A stretch of DNA of 64,000 nucleotides from positions 1,054,001-1,118,000 of the forward strand of contig NW_026251388.1 in the NCBI RefSeq assembly GCF_025118155.1. Direction: 5' to 3'. A program made the position numbers and the translations under genes. Under the pieces are notes generated by a model. It was not told the origin of the DNA, did not search any database, and worked only from the letters and a program-made list of their open reading frames with translations. This document shows positions 45,607 to 57,891 of the stretch, in pieces. The number at the start of each line of letters is the position of its first letter. The first letter of the stretch is position 1. The stretch is from Cokeromyces recurvatus. Lineage: Eukaryota > Mucoromycota > Mucoromycetes > Mucorales > Mucoraceae.

Positions 45607-46029
45607 ATTTTTTTTTCTTTTTTTTTGAAAATAAATAAATAAAGGAATAAAATGCATCATTAAACTGATTTCTCTTTATATATATATGTATACATATACA
45701 TCAAAAGATATATAAAATAAATTTTATCTTACAAAATGAAATATACCTGTTGTATAGTTTTTAATCTTTTAGTAATTATATGATATATTTTATTGCATAG
45801 TCTGTACTATATATAAAATTATAGATAGTACATGTATTTACATGATTTGATATCTTATCAGTCTATCTAATTTGAATACTTATCTTTTAATGTATACATG
45901 CAAATTATATATGAATTTGGGAAAGAAAGAAAGAGAGAGAGAGAAAAATAAGATAAGATGATAAATTTATTTCTAATAATAATAATAAAAAAAATGAAAA
46001 GAGAGAAAAGGGAATCTATTATGTATGTT
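45607..46029. other. Intergenic, upstream of urate oxidase
   Basis: 423 bp between the urate oxidase start and the PUS7 stop. AT-rich, with a GA-rich patch near 45921-45946. No gene. Confidence 0.5.
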
Positions 46030-48888
46030 TTAATTGTGAGAAAGAGTAGATTGCACTTGAGAAGAAGTTTCAGTTCTCATAATCTCTCTTAATGCCATCG
46101 TAGCATATTGACTTGTACCAAGTGTAAATTCAACTCTCAAGGCTAAATATTTACCATCTAATAATAAGAATAATAGATTAGAACAAAGCATGCATACATA
46201 TCTATGTATATTCTAATCATACCAGCAACACCAAGAGGTTCAGGCTTGTTTTCGATTTTATCTACATCCGTATTACAAAGTTTTTCTGTAGGATCATTAT
46301 AACGAATGAAAGACCTATTTTTTTTCATACAAGTATTAAAGACTTGTATTATATAATATGTATGCATGTATGTATGTATGTATCATTTTACCAACTCATA
46401 TTCTCAGGCTTTGATAACATAGATCTATAATCACCTTTCAAACCTCTAAAAAACGAAAAAAATAAAATAAGTTAGTAATAAATTACTTCTTCATACGTGT
46501 TTTTTTTTTCTTTTTTTTAGATCACTTACTCAAATTGATTATCACGCTTTTCTATGGAAATACCATCTTCAGCTGATTAAAAGAGAGGACATTAATATTT
46601 CATCCGATTAAAAGTATATTTTTATATTCGTTTTACCCATAAACTTTCTGTAAAGCTCTTTAATTTCATTTTCAGGATATAGAGTCGATCTACCAGGTAA
46701 GGGATAGACTACATCTTCAATGGAATATTTGTCTAAATCTTCTTCAGTTAATACCTTGGGGACTTTACGCTATTAGAAAACGAATAGATATATTTAGTTC
46801 ATTCACTATTATACCAAAGGAAAGAGAGAGAGAGAGAATATATGATGGGTTATTCATAGAACTTACATCTGTAGGGTCACGTCTACCGGCATTATTATTT
46901 ATAAAAGAGTTGTTCGTATTTTTAGTTTCATTATCGACTAAAACTAAATCACCGACCATAGGCTTACTAGTACCAAAGAGTCTTACACGTTCAGATACTA
47001 CCCTGTTCCAAATGTAAGATTGATATGCATGTAAATACAAAGATAACATGTTTCTAGGTAACTATGTAAAATATATATGTATACATTTATAAGTATTCCG
47101 TTATAAAGCAAAAATTTGTTCGTTCGTTTTTTTTTTTCATATAGATAATTACACTTTTAATAGCTTTGGCATGTTGATTAGGATTATTTGAATAAAATTG
47201 AAGAAGTTTACGTTCAGAAAAAGCTCTCTTGGGTAATATAGCAAGAGTAGCTTTAGCATCTTGGGTCTCTTCCCAAAGAGTTCTTGCCCGATGATAATCT
47301 TCACGCTCTAATTTATACATACATGCGTATTAAAATTCTCTAGTTAATAGTATTATATGCATATATATATATTACCTCCTTCACGTGGTCTAAGAATTAA
47401 ATTAGATGCTTCTTTGTAATCTTTCTTAATAATAGCACATCCAATAGTATGTGTCAAAACAGAGCTTGTACCAAATCGTTGCATGCCAAAATAATTCAAG
47501 AAACCATTATTTTTTAAAGATTGTAATGCTTCCTCTAATTCAGCTTCAGTAGCACCTTGAACATCTCTAAGGACAATTGTAAAGTAGTTTCCACCAAGGT
47601 CCCCTAAAGTTAATCCATTTGACACAAATCTAATAGAGAATGATAAGAAATTATTGATATACATATATATTTGTGCATATTATCCATATTTACTTAAAAT
47701 CACCAAGATAAAGACCACTTTTATTTAATTCTTCTTGAACTACCATAATACGTCCAGGCTTTACACCTTTCATTGTGAGCGTTTGAGTCGTGATGGCTCT
47801 TGCATCTTTTATACCTGCATAACCGAAATTCTTGACATTTGCACTAGATATTTATATAGTGTTAAAACTTCAAAATGTCTCATGCCTCTCCCCTCTCCCT
47901 CCTTTTTTTTTGATATTGCAACTCATAACTTACCCAACTTTTTTAGAAATAATATTAATAGCATTCATAGTATCAACACCCATTTTTTGCATACTTGCTT
48001 GTAAGTAATGACCTCCAAGACGACTCCAATCAATAAATTCTATCCACACGCATATTAGGGACAAATCTTGTATATATAAAGATGAATATATATATATATA
48101 TATATATACCTTCATTATATTCTCCTGAAGGCCATTTAATAATAACATGACCCTCTTTACCACGACAATAAACTTTAGGTTCCAAATGCCCATTAACAAG
48201 TCTATAAAAAAGCACGCGTGTATCCTTATCAGCCTATTAAATATGTAAATTAATATACACGTACATATATGCCAAACTAGGGTAGAAATATAGTTACAGG
48301 CACTGTTAAAGTGGCGTCTGTATTTTCAGGATGATCAAGGAAGGCACGAAATGTTTGAGCAAAATCTGTACCCAGAAGTTTAGTCACCTCTTGATCAAAC
48401 ACATCACTAGGATAAATTTCCATCTTTTCTTCACCCTAAATAAAACATCAGATTTACTTTTATGTCACTAGATTCTTATTATTTATTAGTTACTTTACCT
48501 CTAATTTTGTATTAGGGGGTTCAAATGAAGTAAGATGGACAATATTTTTATCCATATCAACTTCATTTACAAGAAAATCTTCAGCTCTAAATAAAAAAAA
48601 ATATATATAAATATATAAAATAATGTATCTCTATTTATTAATTTACACTATTTTGTGTGTGTGTGTGTGTTATTACCTGTATTTTAAGATACTATGGAAA
48701 CCTTTCAAGTTGGGATTAACATAAGCTATTATACCAACGTTGGTTTCTGTAATTTTGATAAGCACCTCATCTTCATCAGAATCAATTCGCTTTCTCTTGA
48801 TTTCACTGTCAAATGAATCATCCGAATCTAAAGCTCTTTTGTTCCTTTTCTCTAAGGATTCAGTAGATTTTGAAAATAAATTTCCCAT
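46030..48888 (-). CDS. PUS7: tRNA/snRNA pseudouridine synthase PUS7 (TruD family), 14 exons
   Basis: Isomerises uridine to pseudouridine at position 13 and other sites in tRNA, snRNA and mRNA. 14 exons (minus) from 48677-48888 to 46030-46157; 626 residues, frame exact. Motifs: [47 protein letters not shown], catalytic [15 protein letters not shown] (Asp236), [94 protein letters not shown]. The basic NLS-like EIKRKRID precedes the catalytic part. Odd: the protein starts MGNLFSKS, a good N-myristoylation consensus. Confidence 0.96.
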
Positions 48889-49827
48889 TTTTTTAATTAT
48901 TTGGAGAGAAAAAAAAAATAAAAGATCGATCAATAATGAAGAAGGGTTCAAACTTTTTTTTTTTTTTTTTTTTTTATGGGCATATTTTATTAATTTTTTT
49001 TTCCCTATAGTTTCTGAATTTAAATTTATCAGGTAAGCAATTTTTCACTAATTTTCGGGAATCCAAAGCTTCACAACTTTAACCTTATTCCCTTTTTTTT
49101 TTATTTTTTATTTTTTTTTGTGTATGCATGTATAACGTGCTACTTTTAAATCTTATTTTAATAATATAATTTTTAATTAAGCACAGGGTAATGCATATAT
49201 CAAAATTGTCTATACTAAACCGTCAATAAAGAAACCTCTGCGGGATCGAAAATAGAAAAGGAGAAAGTGGAATACTATGACACATTTAATGAGGAGTAGA
49301 GGGGAGGCATCTTTATTCTCTTGATTGTAACAGTCAACAATAGTAGTAATGTAAGTGGATCAAGTTTATAATAAAGGGATTGTACCCATAATTGGCCAAA
49401 GAAGTATGTAAAGACACTATGTGCCCAGTTGTCGCTGCTGGAAGATAATTTAGAAGCAAAGTCAATAATACGTTTGGAGACAGTAATGTATTATCATGCT
49501 TCTTTATGAGCAGTCATACAGGGATGTGCCATTATTATAGTTTTTTTTTTACGTGAAATTAAGAGCGAAGAAATAAACAAAAAAAAATATATACATATAT
49601 AAAGTAAAGCTAAAAAAAAAAACGTGTTTGAGACAACAAACTTGTTATCCTTAACGAGCAAATACAGAAGAATGTTCTCAAGCAGTTAAGCTCTTGGAAG
49701 AGAAATGATAGTCAGTATTATAACATAATGTACAGTTCTGATAGTAAACTAATATAGTTCTGATAGTAAATGAATATCAATAATAAAATATAAGTTTGTA
49801 TGTCTATCAAAGATTAGAATGATAAAC

Positions 49828-49876
<49 letters not shown>

Positions 49877-50262
49877 TGAGCCGTTGCTTAGAGCTGCAGT
49901 ATCTCATTTTAACCTTGTTATCTATTTGAAAATAATGACTGGTTTTCATTATTATTATTATTATTTTTTTTTTTTTTTTTTTCATTCAGAGAGGTGCAAA
50001 TGAGAAGAGCTAATGAGCAGAATTAGAAGAATATAACATATAAAGAAATGAATGTTAACAATAGTAAGCTGTTGTAATCATCCTTTATTTTATTTTGCTA
50101 TTATAGTTGTAGCCTTTTGTATGATCAATAATGTTGTTGTTATTTTGTTGTTGTACGCATTATAAATAATATAAAATACGCGGTATAAAAAAAAAAAGTA
50201 TACGCATATTTTTTTTTTTTTATATACATACATAAATAAACATATAATTTAATTTATTGATC
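48889..50262. other. Intergenic between divergent PUS7 and MED20
   Basis: 1.4 kb, no supported gene. Holds T tracts near 48955-48974, 49091-49119, a T44 tract (49831-49874) and another near 49966-49982. Small ORFs here are lysine/phenylalanine runs from homopolymers. Confidence 0.6.
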
Positions 50263-51130
50263 ATGGGCATTACATGGTAAATCAAACAAATGTATCCTTT
50301 ATAAAATATAATATAATATGTGCATATATATGTATATGTGTATAATTCTAATATACACTTTTTTTTTCTATCTCTCTCTTCAGTCTTGTTCGATGGAAAA
50401 ATGCAACAGGCATGCGTGATTTTACATACATTGCAGAACATATAACAAAAACATTACATGGCAAGAATATAGGACCTTGGTCACTTTCTTTTAAAGTATT
50501 TCGAGATGTAGATTCAACGATGAATAATAATAATAATGCTCGACAAATGACATTAAAGGATAGTAAATTATTATATCAAGTCTCACTTGCTCAACAACCA
50601 CGACATGTCTATTGTATGGTAGAAGGTAGTGTAGTGGTTGAGGCAGAAAAGGAAATGGAAATTATTCTTCCACGACTTAAAAATCTATGGCAATTGAGAC
50701 AGAATGTCACGATTGAGGTAGGTTCCTTTTATAAAATAACATCTTTCACTCTATTCATACATGTATGTATGTAGGGAACAAGTTATGAAATAGGGGATTT
50801 TACTTTAAGAGTTGCGAATATTTTATTAGGATCAGCGTATAAAGGATTATTATTAGAGGTAAATTAGTTTATTTATTTTATAACAGTGTGTGTTTATATT
50901 CATGATTTTGTTGGTGTCTATATTAGATTGATTACCATCCTTGTTCTACACCAAATAATGCACGTCAATTATTTCAAGAATTTGTAGAATCCATTGTTCC
51001 TTCAACTGCACAACTATCTTGTGAATATGAATATAATTACGAGCAAGTAGGCCTAAGTAATTATGAATTTACAATAGCGCATACAAGTTATCAATATATG
51101 CAACTATTCAGAAATGATGGTCTTTTCTAA
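50263..51130 (+). CDS. MED20: Mediator complex subunit 20 (MED20/Srb2), 4 exons with a 14-nt first exon
   Basis: Head-module subunit of Mediator, partner of MED18. Exons 50263-50276, 50384-50717, 50775-50858, 50927-51130; 211 residues, frame exact. The first exon encodes only MGIT plus two bases, joining to give MGITCLVRWKNATG, in line with MED20 proteins that begin MGVTC. Other motifs: GPWSLSFKVFRD, LLYQVSLAQQPRHVYCMVEG, VVVEAEKEMEIILPRLKNLW, GTSYEIGDFTLRVANILLGS, YKGLLLEIDYHPCSTPNNAR, FQEFVESIVP. Length matches human MED20 (212). Confidence 0.93.
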
Positions 51131-51185
51131 TAAATAAATATGAATGTAAATGTAGACATAAATACATGTGTGTGTGTGTGTATGG

Positions 51186-51232
<47 letters not shown>

Positions 51233-51374
51233 AGAGAGATACATGTATACCCTCTTCTTCCCCGCCTTCCCCCCCCCCTCTACTATAAGCATAAATTATT
51301 TAATACAAGTAAAAATAATCATCTAATTTTTTTTCTTTATAATTCAAATTAAATAATTAATAATACTTTCTTTT

Positions 51375-51917
51375 TTAAAAAATAAAGTGGAAAATAAGAA
51401 TAGCTACAGAGCAAGTAGTGATCATGATAGATCCCTTCAAGATAGAGGCATCAGATCCAGGAGCTATAGGAGTAGTAGTAGCAGAAGGAGTAGAGGCAAG
51501 AGAAGTATGAGTTTGAGAAAGCAAAGTAGAAGTAAGGTTGCCAACAACTGAAGCAGAATAATGAGTTAAACTAGCAGAAGAAGTGGGTCTAAGGGGGGAG
51601 GAAGCAGTAGTGATGATAGTAGTCATATTAAGTGAAACAAAAGGTTGAGTTACCACAACATCGCCAGTAGTTTTAATAATGTTAAAAGCACTCGAATAAG
51701 AAGAACCCCTTTAGAAAGATAATTATTTATCATGAGTACGTTTTAAGGAATGAATACACATAATTTAATAACTTACACAGCACCTTTAGAATCCGTGTAA
51801 TCTACCTTAAAAGCAAAGGTAGCATTTTGAGGAAGATTAGTAGGAACCTATATGAATTATGTAACATATTAAAGAGATAAACTAATTTTGGTTACAAACC
51901 ACGCTATTTCATTTTAT

Positions 51918-51969
<52 letters not shown>

Positions 51970-52340
51970 ACCCAGTCATATTTATCATCAGCACCATGAA
52001 TAGTGAAATTATAGCCTGTAGAATCCATGATAGCAGCATGAGTACCGGTAAGAAGTGTGACTTTAGCAACACTCTCAGTTCCATTTATCCAAGCTATGTA
52101 TATTAAATAAGAAAGAAATATATATTCAAGTATATCATTGCTTACTAATGGTAGCACTATCATTATTATATAAACATATAAGTGTATGTAAACAGATAGG
52201 ATTAAATTATTATATTCTTACGTTTGACCTGCAGTAAAAGAACTACCGACTACAGGATTAGTAAAATAAAAATAGCTATTATCAGCTATAACAAAAGAGA
52301 TAAACACTATGAGAAAAGCTATAAGTAAAGTAGCCTTCAT
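51375..52340 (-). CDS. GPI-anchored Ser/Thr-rich cell-wall protein, 4 exons
   Basis: Model (minus) 52229-52340, 51969-52093, 51777-51847, 51375-51708; 213 residues. N-terminal signal peptide MKATLLIAFLIVFISFVIA. An Ig-like wall-protein domain follows (PF10342/Kre9-Knh1 type): FTNPVVGSSFTA, AWINGTESVAKVTLLTGTH, DDKYDWVVPTNLPQNATFAF, YSSAFNI. Then a Ser/Thr-rich stem and a C-terminal hydrophobic GPI signal (SILKGSIMITTCSVAILIF). The exon 1 donor is uncertain: the strong gtaaga 7 bp downstream puts exon 2 out of frame, so a weak gtcaaa was used; an indel is the alternative. The intron 2 sense strand has about 36 A directly after the donor. Confidence 0.82.
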
Positions 52341-52584
52341 TTCAAATGTATGTAGAAGAAAGTAAACAAAAAATAAATCGAGAAAGAAAGAAGAAAGATA
52401 AAAATGAATGAATAAATGAATGAATGACCTTTTTTTTTTACTAAGGTCTTGTTAAACAATAATAGTAGCTTGTGCTATGGAAATAAATAAATAAATGAAA
52501 AAAGGTAAATAAAATAAATCTTATTGTTCACCACTTTTATTACCCCTCCCCCTCATTAAATCAAAAAAAAAAAATTTTTTTTCC

Positions 52585-52620
<36 letters not shown>

Positions 52621-54154
52621 TGGGTTCCTGAACTTTTCAAAAATCAAACAGGTTTTTTTTGGATTTCGATAAAGAAGTGTGTGTATGTGTGTGTGTGTGT
52701 GTGTGTGTGCATGTGCATGTGCGTGTGTGTATGAGGCTGGGAAGAGCAGGGACCAAGATATATTTAACAAGTACATATTTACTTTTATATAGTATAACAG
52801 AACATACTTTATTTAAGATAGTATTAAAAAAAGGTCAGTGCTTTTTTTTTCTACTTTATTATGGGAAATTCGATTACGTGACACTCAATTTAATCTTGAA
52901 AAAAAAAAAAGTTATATCTTCTATTGTGAAACAAAGTGGATAAACTAAGTTGTCAAAAAATAAAAATGCAAGTATACAATGTAAAACGCGTAACTTATTG
53001 TTGTCAATTTAAGGTTACATATGTATATCTTATATAACGCCATATTATGATCAATATGCATTCTATATATATAAATATATATATATATAGATATATCTCC
53101 TATATTTTGTTGTATTGACAACAAAGCTTATATTGTATAATATGAAACTATCACATGTTTAATTATAATGTATTATTATTGCATAAATGAATTACTATCA
53201 CTATTATCGTTGCGATGATCTTTTCCATTTTATAAGATAAGCCTATAATCCATGTTCTAAAGTGACACTGCTGAAATGAAAATAAAAAAAGTAGTCATAA
53301 TAAAATATATCCTTATTTATCTTCAAAATGACAACAAACAAATAAACAAGTAAATAGATAAATAAATAATAAAAACAACTATACTAATTACGGAAATTAT
53401 TCCGGCTCAACTTATAGTCATCGGTATTTAAAGTTAGATGTACATATAAGTATATTATTTGTTGTGTTATAATGGTGATTGTTGTCCAAAGAAAGAAAGA
53501 AAGACTATAATAATAAATAGAATAGAAAAATGTAACTAGAATTTGAAAATTGTTGTCCTTGTTGTTGTATTAGTTTGTATTTCTTCATACAACAACAACA
53601 ACAACAACATAACAACAGCTACTAGTATAACATCATTTTAAATTTAAACACCGATAAGTCAAAATAAAATAAAAAAAAATAGCTTTATACTGCTTACTAT
53701 TTTACTTTTATTACTATGACTACTAATAATACTAATAATACTAATTATACTAATAATAATAATAATAATAATTTATTAATTAATATATTAGCAAACAACA
53801 AAATAAAAAGTAATAGAAAAAAAAATGTAGTCAATAAAATAGTATAAAAAAAATAAAAAAAAAATGTTGTTATGATAGTTTGTTGTGATTACTATTATAC
53901 TTGCTATAAAAGTTATTTTATGATTGTTTTTGATTTTCTTTAAATAAATAATAAATAAATAATAATAATAAAAAAATTATTTTTTTTTTTGTTGTTATTG
54001 CCTTTTCAAGACCCAACCAAAATAAATTCTTATATAAATAGTTCCTCTTTAACCTGGAATAATTTTTTATTTATTTTATTTTATTTTATTATTTATTTTA
54101 ACTATCTTTATTTTTTTTTAAACCTTTCTTCATAATTTATACCAAAAACAAAAT
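52341..54154. other. Intergenic, 1.8 kb, repeat-rich
   Basis: No supported gene. Contains a T tract (52588-52618), a (GT)n repeat (about 52677-52731), an ACA trinucleotide run near 53589-53608, and ATA runs near 53727-53770. Short ORFs here derive from those repeats. Confidence 0.6.
52677..52731. repeat. (GT)n microsatellite
   Basis: An interrupted GT/TG dinucleotide stretch of about 55 bp with at/gc interruptions. It explains the Cys/Val and His/Thr peptides read on the two strands. Confidence 0.9.
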
Positions 54155-54843
54155 ATGAATGGTAAAATAAGAAATAAATAATTCCTTATCGTCATGTATA
54201 AATGCTAATATCTATTTTTTTTTATACTTTATTAGTCGCAGATTTACTTAACCCTTTAACACCTTCAATAAATTATAATAATAAACGTTCAAAATCTATA
54301 ATTCCTTTATGCAGACATAAACAAAAACATACATCAGATCAACAAATTATTGGAAAACCACGTAGTCGATTTTCTGAACGTGAAGATGAAATTATTCGTC
54401 AAGGTGTTGCTCAAGGTTTAACTTGGGGTCAAATATCAGATTTACTTCCTCATCGTAAACGCGCTACTTGCTTTAATCGTTATAGAACATTACAAGGTGT
54501 ACGTAAATCACGTAAATTAAGTTCTTCTTCTTCTTCTGAAAGCGATTCATTATCAAGTTCCCCTTCTCCTTCTTCTTCTATGAGCCCTCCTAGTCCTATT
54601 TCTTCTCCATTTAATCATGGTCCTATCACACCTCCTACTTCAAATTATAGTCATTTTAATCATCATCAATGGTTCTCTTCATCTGATATCATCTATGATA
54701 AACAACTTTATCCTACAGAAGATCATCATACTAGTTTCTCTAATTTTGTCATGAAAAAATCTCATAAAATCTCTTTACCCGCTTTACCACCGTTTCATCC
54801 ATATTCAACAACTACCTCTAATTCTATTCGTTATCATTTATAG
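54155..54843 (+). CDS. SANT/Myb-like DNA-binding protein, 2 exons
   Basis: Single Myb/SANT-type repeat: RSRFSEREDEIIRQGVAQGL, TWGQISDLLPHRKRATCFNR, YRTLQG, giving three helices with the Trp of helix 2 and a recognition helix with RKRATCFNRY. The rest is Ser/Pro-rich (SSSSSSESDSLSSSPSPSSS and similar) with His/Asn patches, typical of a fungal transcription regulator. Preferred model: a 7-nt first exon 54155-54161 (ATG AAT G) spliced to 54236, giving MNVADLLNPLTPS, 204 residues; the alternative is an unspliced start at 54202, which adds a hydrophobic LISIFFYTLL that is unlikely in a nuclear factor. Target genes unknown. Confidence 0.75.
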
Positions 54844-55069
54844 AAAAAAGAAACAAAAACAAAAGCAAAAACAAAAGCAAAAGCAAAAAAAAAAAAAAAA
54901 AAGAAAAGACCTCCTGGTTCTCTTCTAGTACATAATAATGACTGCTTTATCTCCATGTGTATGTGTAATGTGTATGTACATATAATATACATACATGTGT
55001 ATTTATTCTTGTATAAATGTATAATATATCCTCCATTTGTTATTATTCATACCTTTTTGTAATAAACTT

Positions 55070-55623
55070 TTAATTTCCTCTATACTTTTTAAATGTCTCT
55101 TTTACTTTATCGCCTTCTTGAATGGCTTTCATACATTGTTTATCAATCTTGACATGCTTTTCACAATTTGAAACGACTTGTTCGATGCTTTCTTTAGGAA
55201 TACATACAACACCATCTAAATCACCTACAATGATGTCACCTGGATGTACAATGGTAGTTGATATTTGAATAGGAACTTGTATTTCTGATGGTCGTACGAA
55301 GGCATTCTGGGGGAGAATTGAATGTGATTTAGCAAATACCTGAAAGAAAATTATTATTATATACGTATGTACGTGTCCTGTGTAATCATACCGGAAATTT
55401 CATATCTCTATGTTCGTTCAAATCTCTTACTCGACCATCGATAACAACTCCTTCACAACCTATCACTTTAGCTCTTGTTGACATAAGTCCGCCCCAAACA
55501 GCATTTTTAACATCTATTATTATTATTATATGAATAATAGGAAAGAGGAGAATTATCGTAAACTACCTGAGGGTGCTGAGATGACAATAACAGATCCCTT
55601 ATAAGCCGAATCCACCTATAGTA

Positions 55624-55674
<51 letters not shown>

Positions 55675-56117
55675 ATGTGTCAGTGTCAGCGTCAGTGTAA
55701 ATACAATATAGTATGATTCATCTTTATACTTTACAAAGTGATCTTTTGGAATAGGTGATATTGTATCTGTCTTCTTTACCATCTAAAATAATAAATAAGT
55801 TTTATATTAAATGATGTCTATCTCTATTCGTTTCCAAAAAAAAAAACCTTGACTGTATAAGCAGGTCCAACAATACGTGTTTCACCTTCACAATAAGTTG
55901 GAGACCATAACTCAATATCACTTAAATATCCTCCCCAAGGCTCAAATCCTAATCTTATCATTGCATCCGCTATCTTTATATACAAATATACATGTTTATG
56001 ATCATTATTATAAAATCAGTTTAATTTTAATCATTTTTCTTTCTTTCTTTTTTTTTTTTTTACTTCACAAGTTGAAAACTTTCTTAATGCATTGATTCCT
56101 TCTGTCATTGTCTTCAT
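55070..56117 (-). CDS. RraA-like protein (HMG/CHA aldolase family), 6 exons
   Basis: Exons (minus) 56064-56117, 55848-55973, 55735-55782, 55567-55615, 55392-55513, 55070-55339; 222 residues, frame exact. Family motifs: CEIADAMIRLGF, DSAYKGSVIVISAPSG, DVKNAVWGGLMSTRAKVIGC, the metal/substrate site GVVIDGRVRDLNE (conserved G..dG.vRD), PQNAFVRPSEIQVPI, VHPGDIIVGDLDGVVCIP. In bacteria members are class II pyruvate aldolases or RNase E regulators; fungal members are usually annotated as aldolase-like or oxaloacetate decarboxylase-like, so the exact reaction is open. Intron 2 uses a gttttt donor. The intron between exons 3 and 4 holds AT and GT microsatellites. Confidence 0.88.
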
Positions 56118-56224
56118 TTATTTCATCAAGAAAAGAATTCGAATAATATTAAAAATAACAAGAATAATAATAATAATAATAAATTTTGAATCATGTGATT
56201 TTATTCATTATTTAGGATGGTATT

Positions 56225-57393
56225 TTATTTAGCCCATTGTCTTTGGGCTTTAAGCTTTTTATAATGTTTCTTTCCTCCACTCGTCGTTCTTTCTTGCACT
56301 TCATTATATTTACGCTTATAATATTGCTTCAATTCATCATTGGCTATCAACTCGTCCACGATTGTCTGTTTTCGTTCCTTTCTACTCATACGTGCTGAAT
56401 AAAATTCGGTAGGACCTTCGATAATTGTACCAATTTGAAAATATTTAGGATCAGGTCTTTTACCCATTTTCTTATAATGTCGTTTGCGATCCAAAATATG
56501 TCGCATCTTAAGTATTTGTAAATCTCGTTTCACTTCTTCTGTTATCTCTGCTTTTGGCATGTCAAACCATTCTTTACCTGTTGTCTTTTCTCTTTCCTAG
56601 AGATAATTTAATCAAAAAATGTATAAAAATATACATGTATAAATATGTATATGCATTTATCTATATCTATCTTTACCGCTTGTCGTTCTTTCCTTGTCAT
56701 TCTTTGTTCTTCATCTTTATTCGCCTTTAAAACAACCGTTGCCCTTGTCGATGGTTTTTCATTATCGTCCATCAACGCCACTATCTCTGGAACAAGCTTA
56801 GTACGGCCTGATTCTTCTTTAAAGTAAAGTTGCTTTTTAGTTGTTATGCCAACATTTAATTTAGGAAGTTTCAAATTATTCACATCAAGATGATCCTTAT
56901 TTGTTTCTTCATCAAGTTGAATCGTATCCTTTTGTTTGGAACAAAGTGCTTCTTCTGCCTTGTTTAATAATTCATCAAGATCAACTTCGTCATCGGAACT
57001 ATCACTTGATGATTCGGATGAAGAATCTTCATCTTCGTCGTCGTCATCTTCGTCGTCATCATCTTCATCAGTTGATGACTCGCTATCATCTTCATTTACT
57101 TTTTCTGCTATTTGTATAGATTCTGCATCCTCTTCTTTTGATGTTGACTTCTCTTCCGTAGTTTGATCATCATCAGCATTTGTCTGTATTTGTTCATTTT
57201 CTTTCTTGTTCTTCGATTCCTTTTCTTCTATCTTTGCTTTATTTTCCTTTGGACTTGACTTTTCAGACAATGGATCATCTAGTTTGGATGCTAGCTTTTC
57301 AACTTCTATTGCAGACAAATTATCCAAGTCAATTTTTTGTTGCGTTTTATTCTCGAGTTGTCTTCTTACTGAACGTGTTATTCTACCAGCCAT
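56225..57393 (-). CDS. FCF2: FCF2-like pre-rRNA processing factor, 2 exons
   Basis: Nucleolar factor of the small-subunit processome (Fcf2, PF08698; animal DNTTIP2). Exons (minus) 56677-57393 and 56225-56596; 362 residues. The N-terminal half is Lys/Glu/Asp/Ser rich with a long acidic tract (DDEDDDDEDEDSSSESSSD), typical of nucleolar proteins, followed by DLDELLNKAEEAL. The Fcf2 domain occupies about residues 240-345: EWFDMPKAEITEEVKRDLQI, LKMRHILDRKRHYKKMGKR, DPKYFQIGTIIEGPTEFYSA, RKERKQTIVDELI, then basic KKHYKKLKAQRQ. The domain spans the exon junction, which restores ERQAEREKTTGKEWFD. Confidence 0.93.
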
Positions 57394-57542
57394 TTTTCTT
57401 ATTCAAAATAATAATTTATATGGATATATTGAACTGAACCCTTTTTTTTTTATATGTGTATCAAACAACAACAACAAAAAAAAAAAAAAATCTTTAAAAA
57501 AAAAACAACAACAGTCATGAATAAGTCACAAGCTACTACAAC

Positions 57543-57583
<41 letters not shown>

Positions 57584-57891
57584 AAAATATTTAAATAAAG
57601 GAGCTCTTATTTTTTGCCTTTTTTTTTTCTTTTTTTTTTCCAAGGCACTTTCGAAGCTTTTTGTGATAATCTCAACATGTCTTGAAAAGTCAAAGAGGAG
57701 CCAAGATCTTTATTTTATATTTATATATTTATATAAAAAAAAAAAGAAATGAAAAAAAAATATATATATATATACATATTTATTCTATTAAATACATATT
57801 CTATATGATATCTTCTTTTTTTTATTATTATTATTTATTTGTTTATTATAAAGAAAGGAAGAAAGAAAAAAAAATTTTTTTTTGCCAACAA
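57394..57891. other. Intergenic between FCF2 start and remodeler stop
   Basis: 498 bp, no gene. T tracts near 57550-57582 and 57619-57640 and a TA-repeat near 57761-57773. Confidence 0.5.

Noticed and set aside
49749..49985. Minus-strand ORF dominated by a lysine run.
   Set aside because: Translation of a T44 homopolymer; no coding evidence.
52659..52943. ORF with Cys-Val repeats.
   Set aside because: Translation of the (GT)n microsatellite.
56936..57166. Plus-strand Ser-rich ORF.
   Set aside because: Antisense of the acidic Asp/Glu/Ser tract in FCF2.
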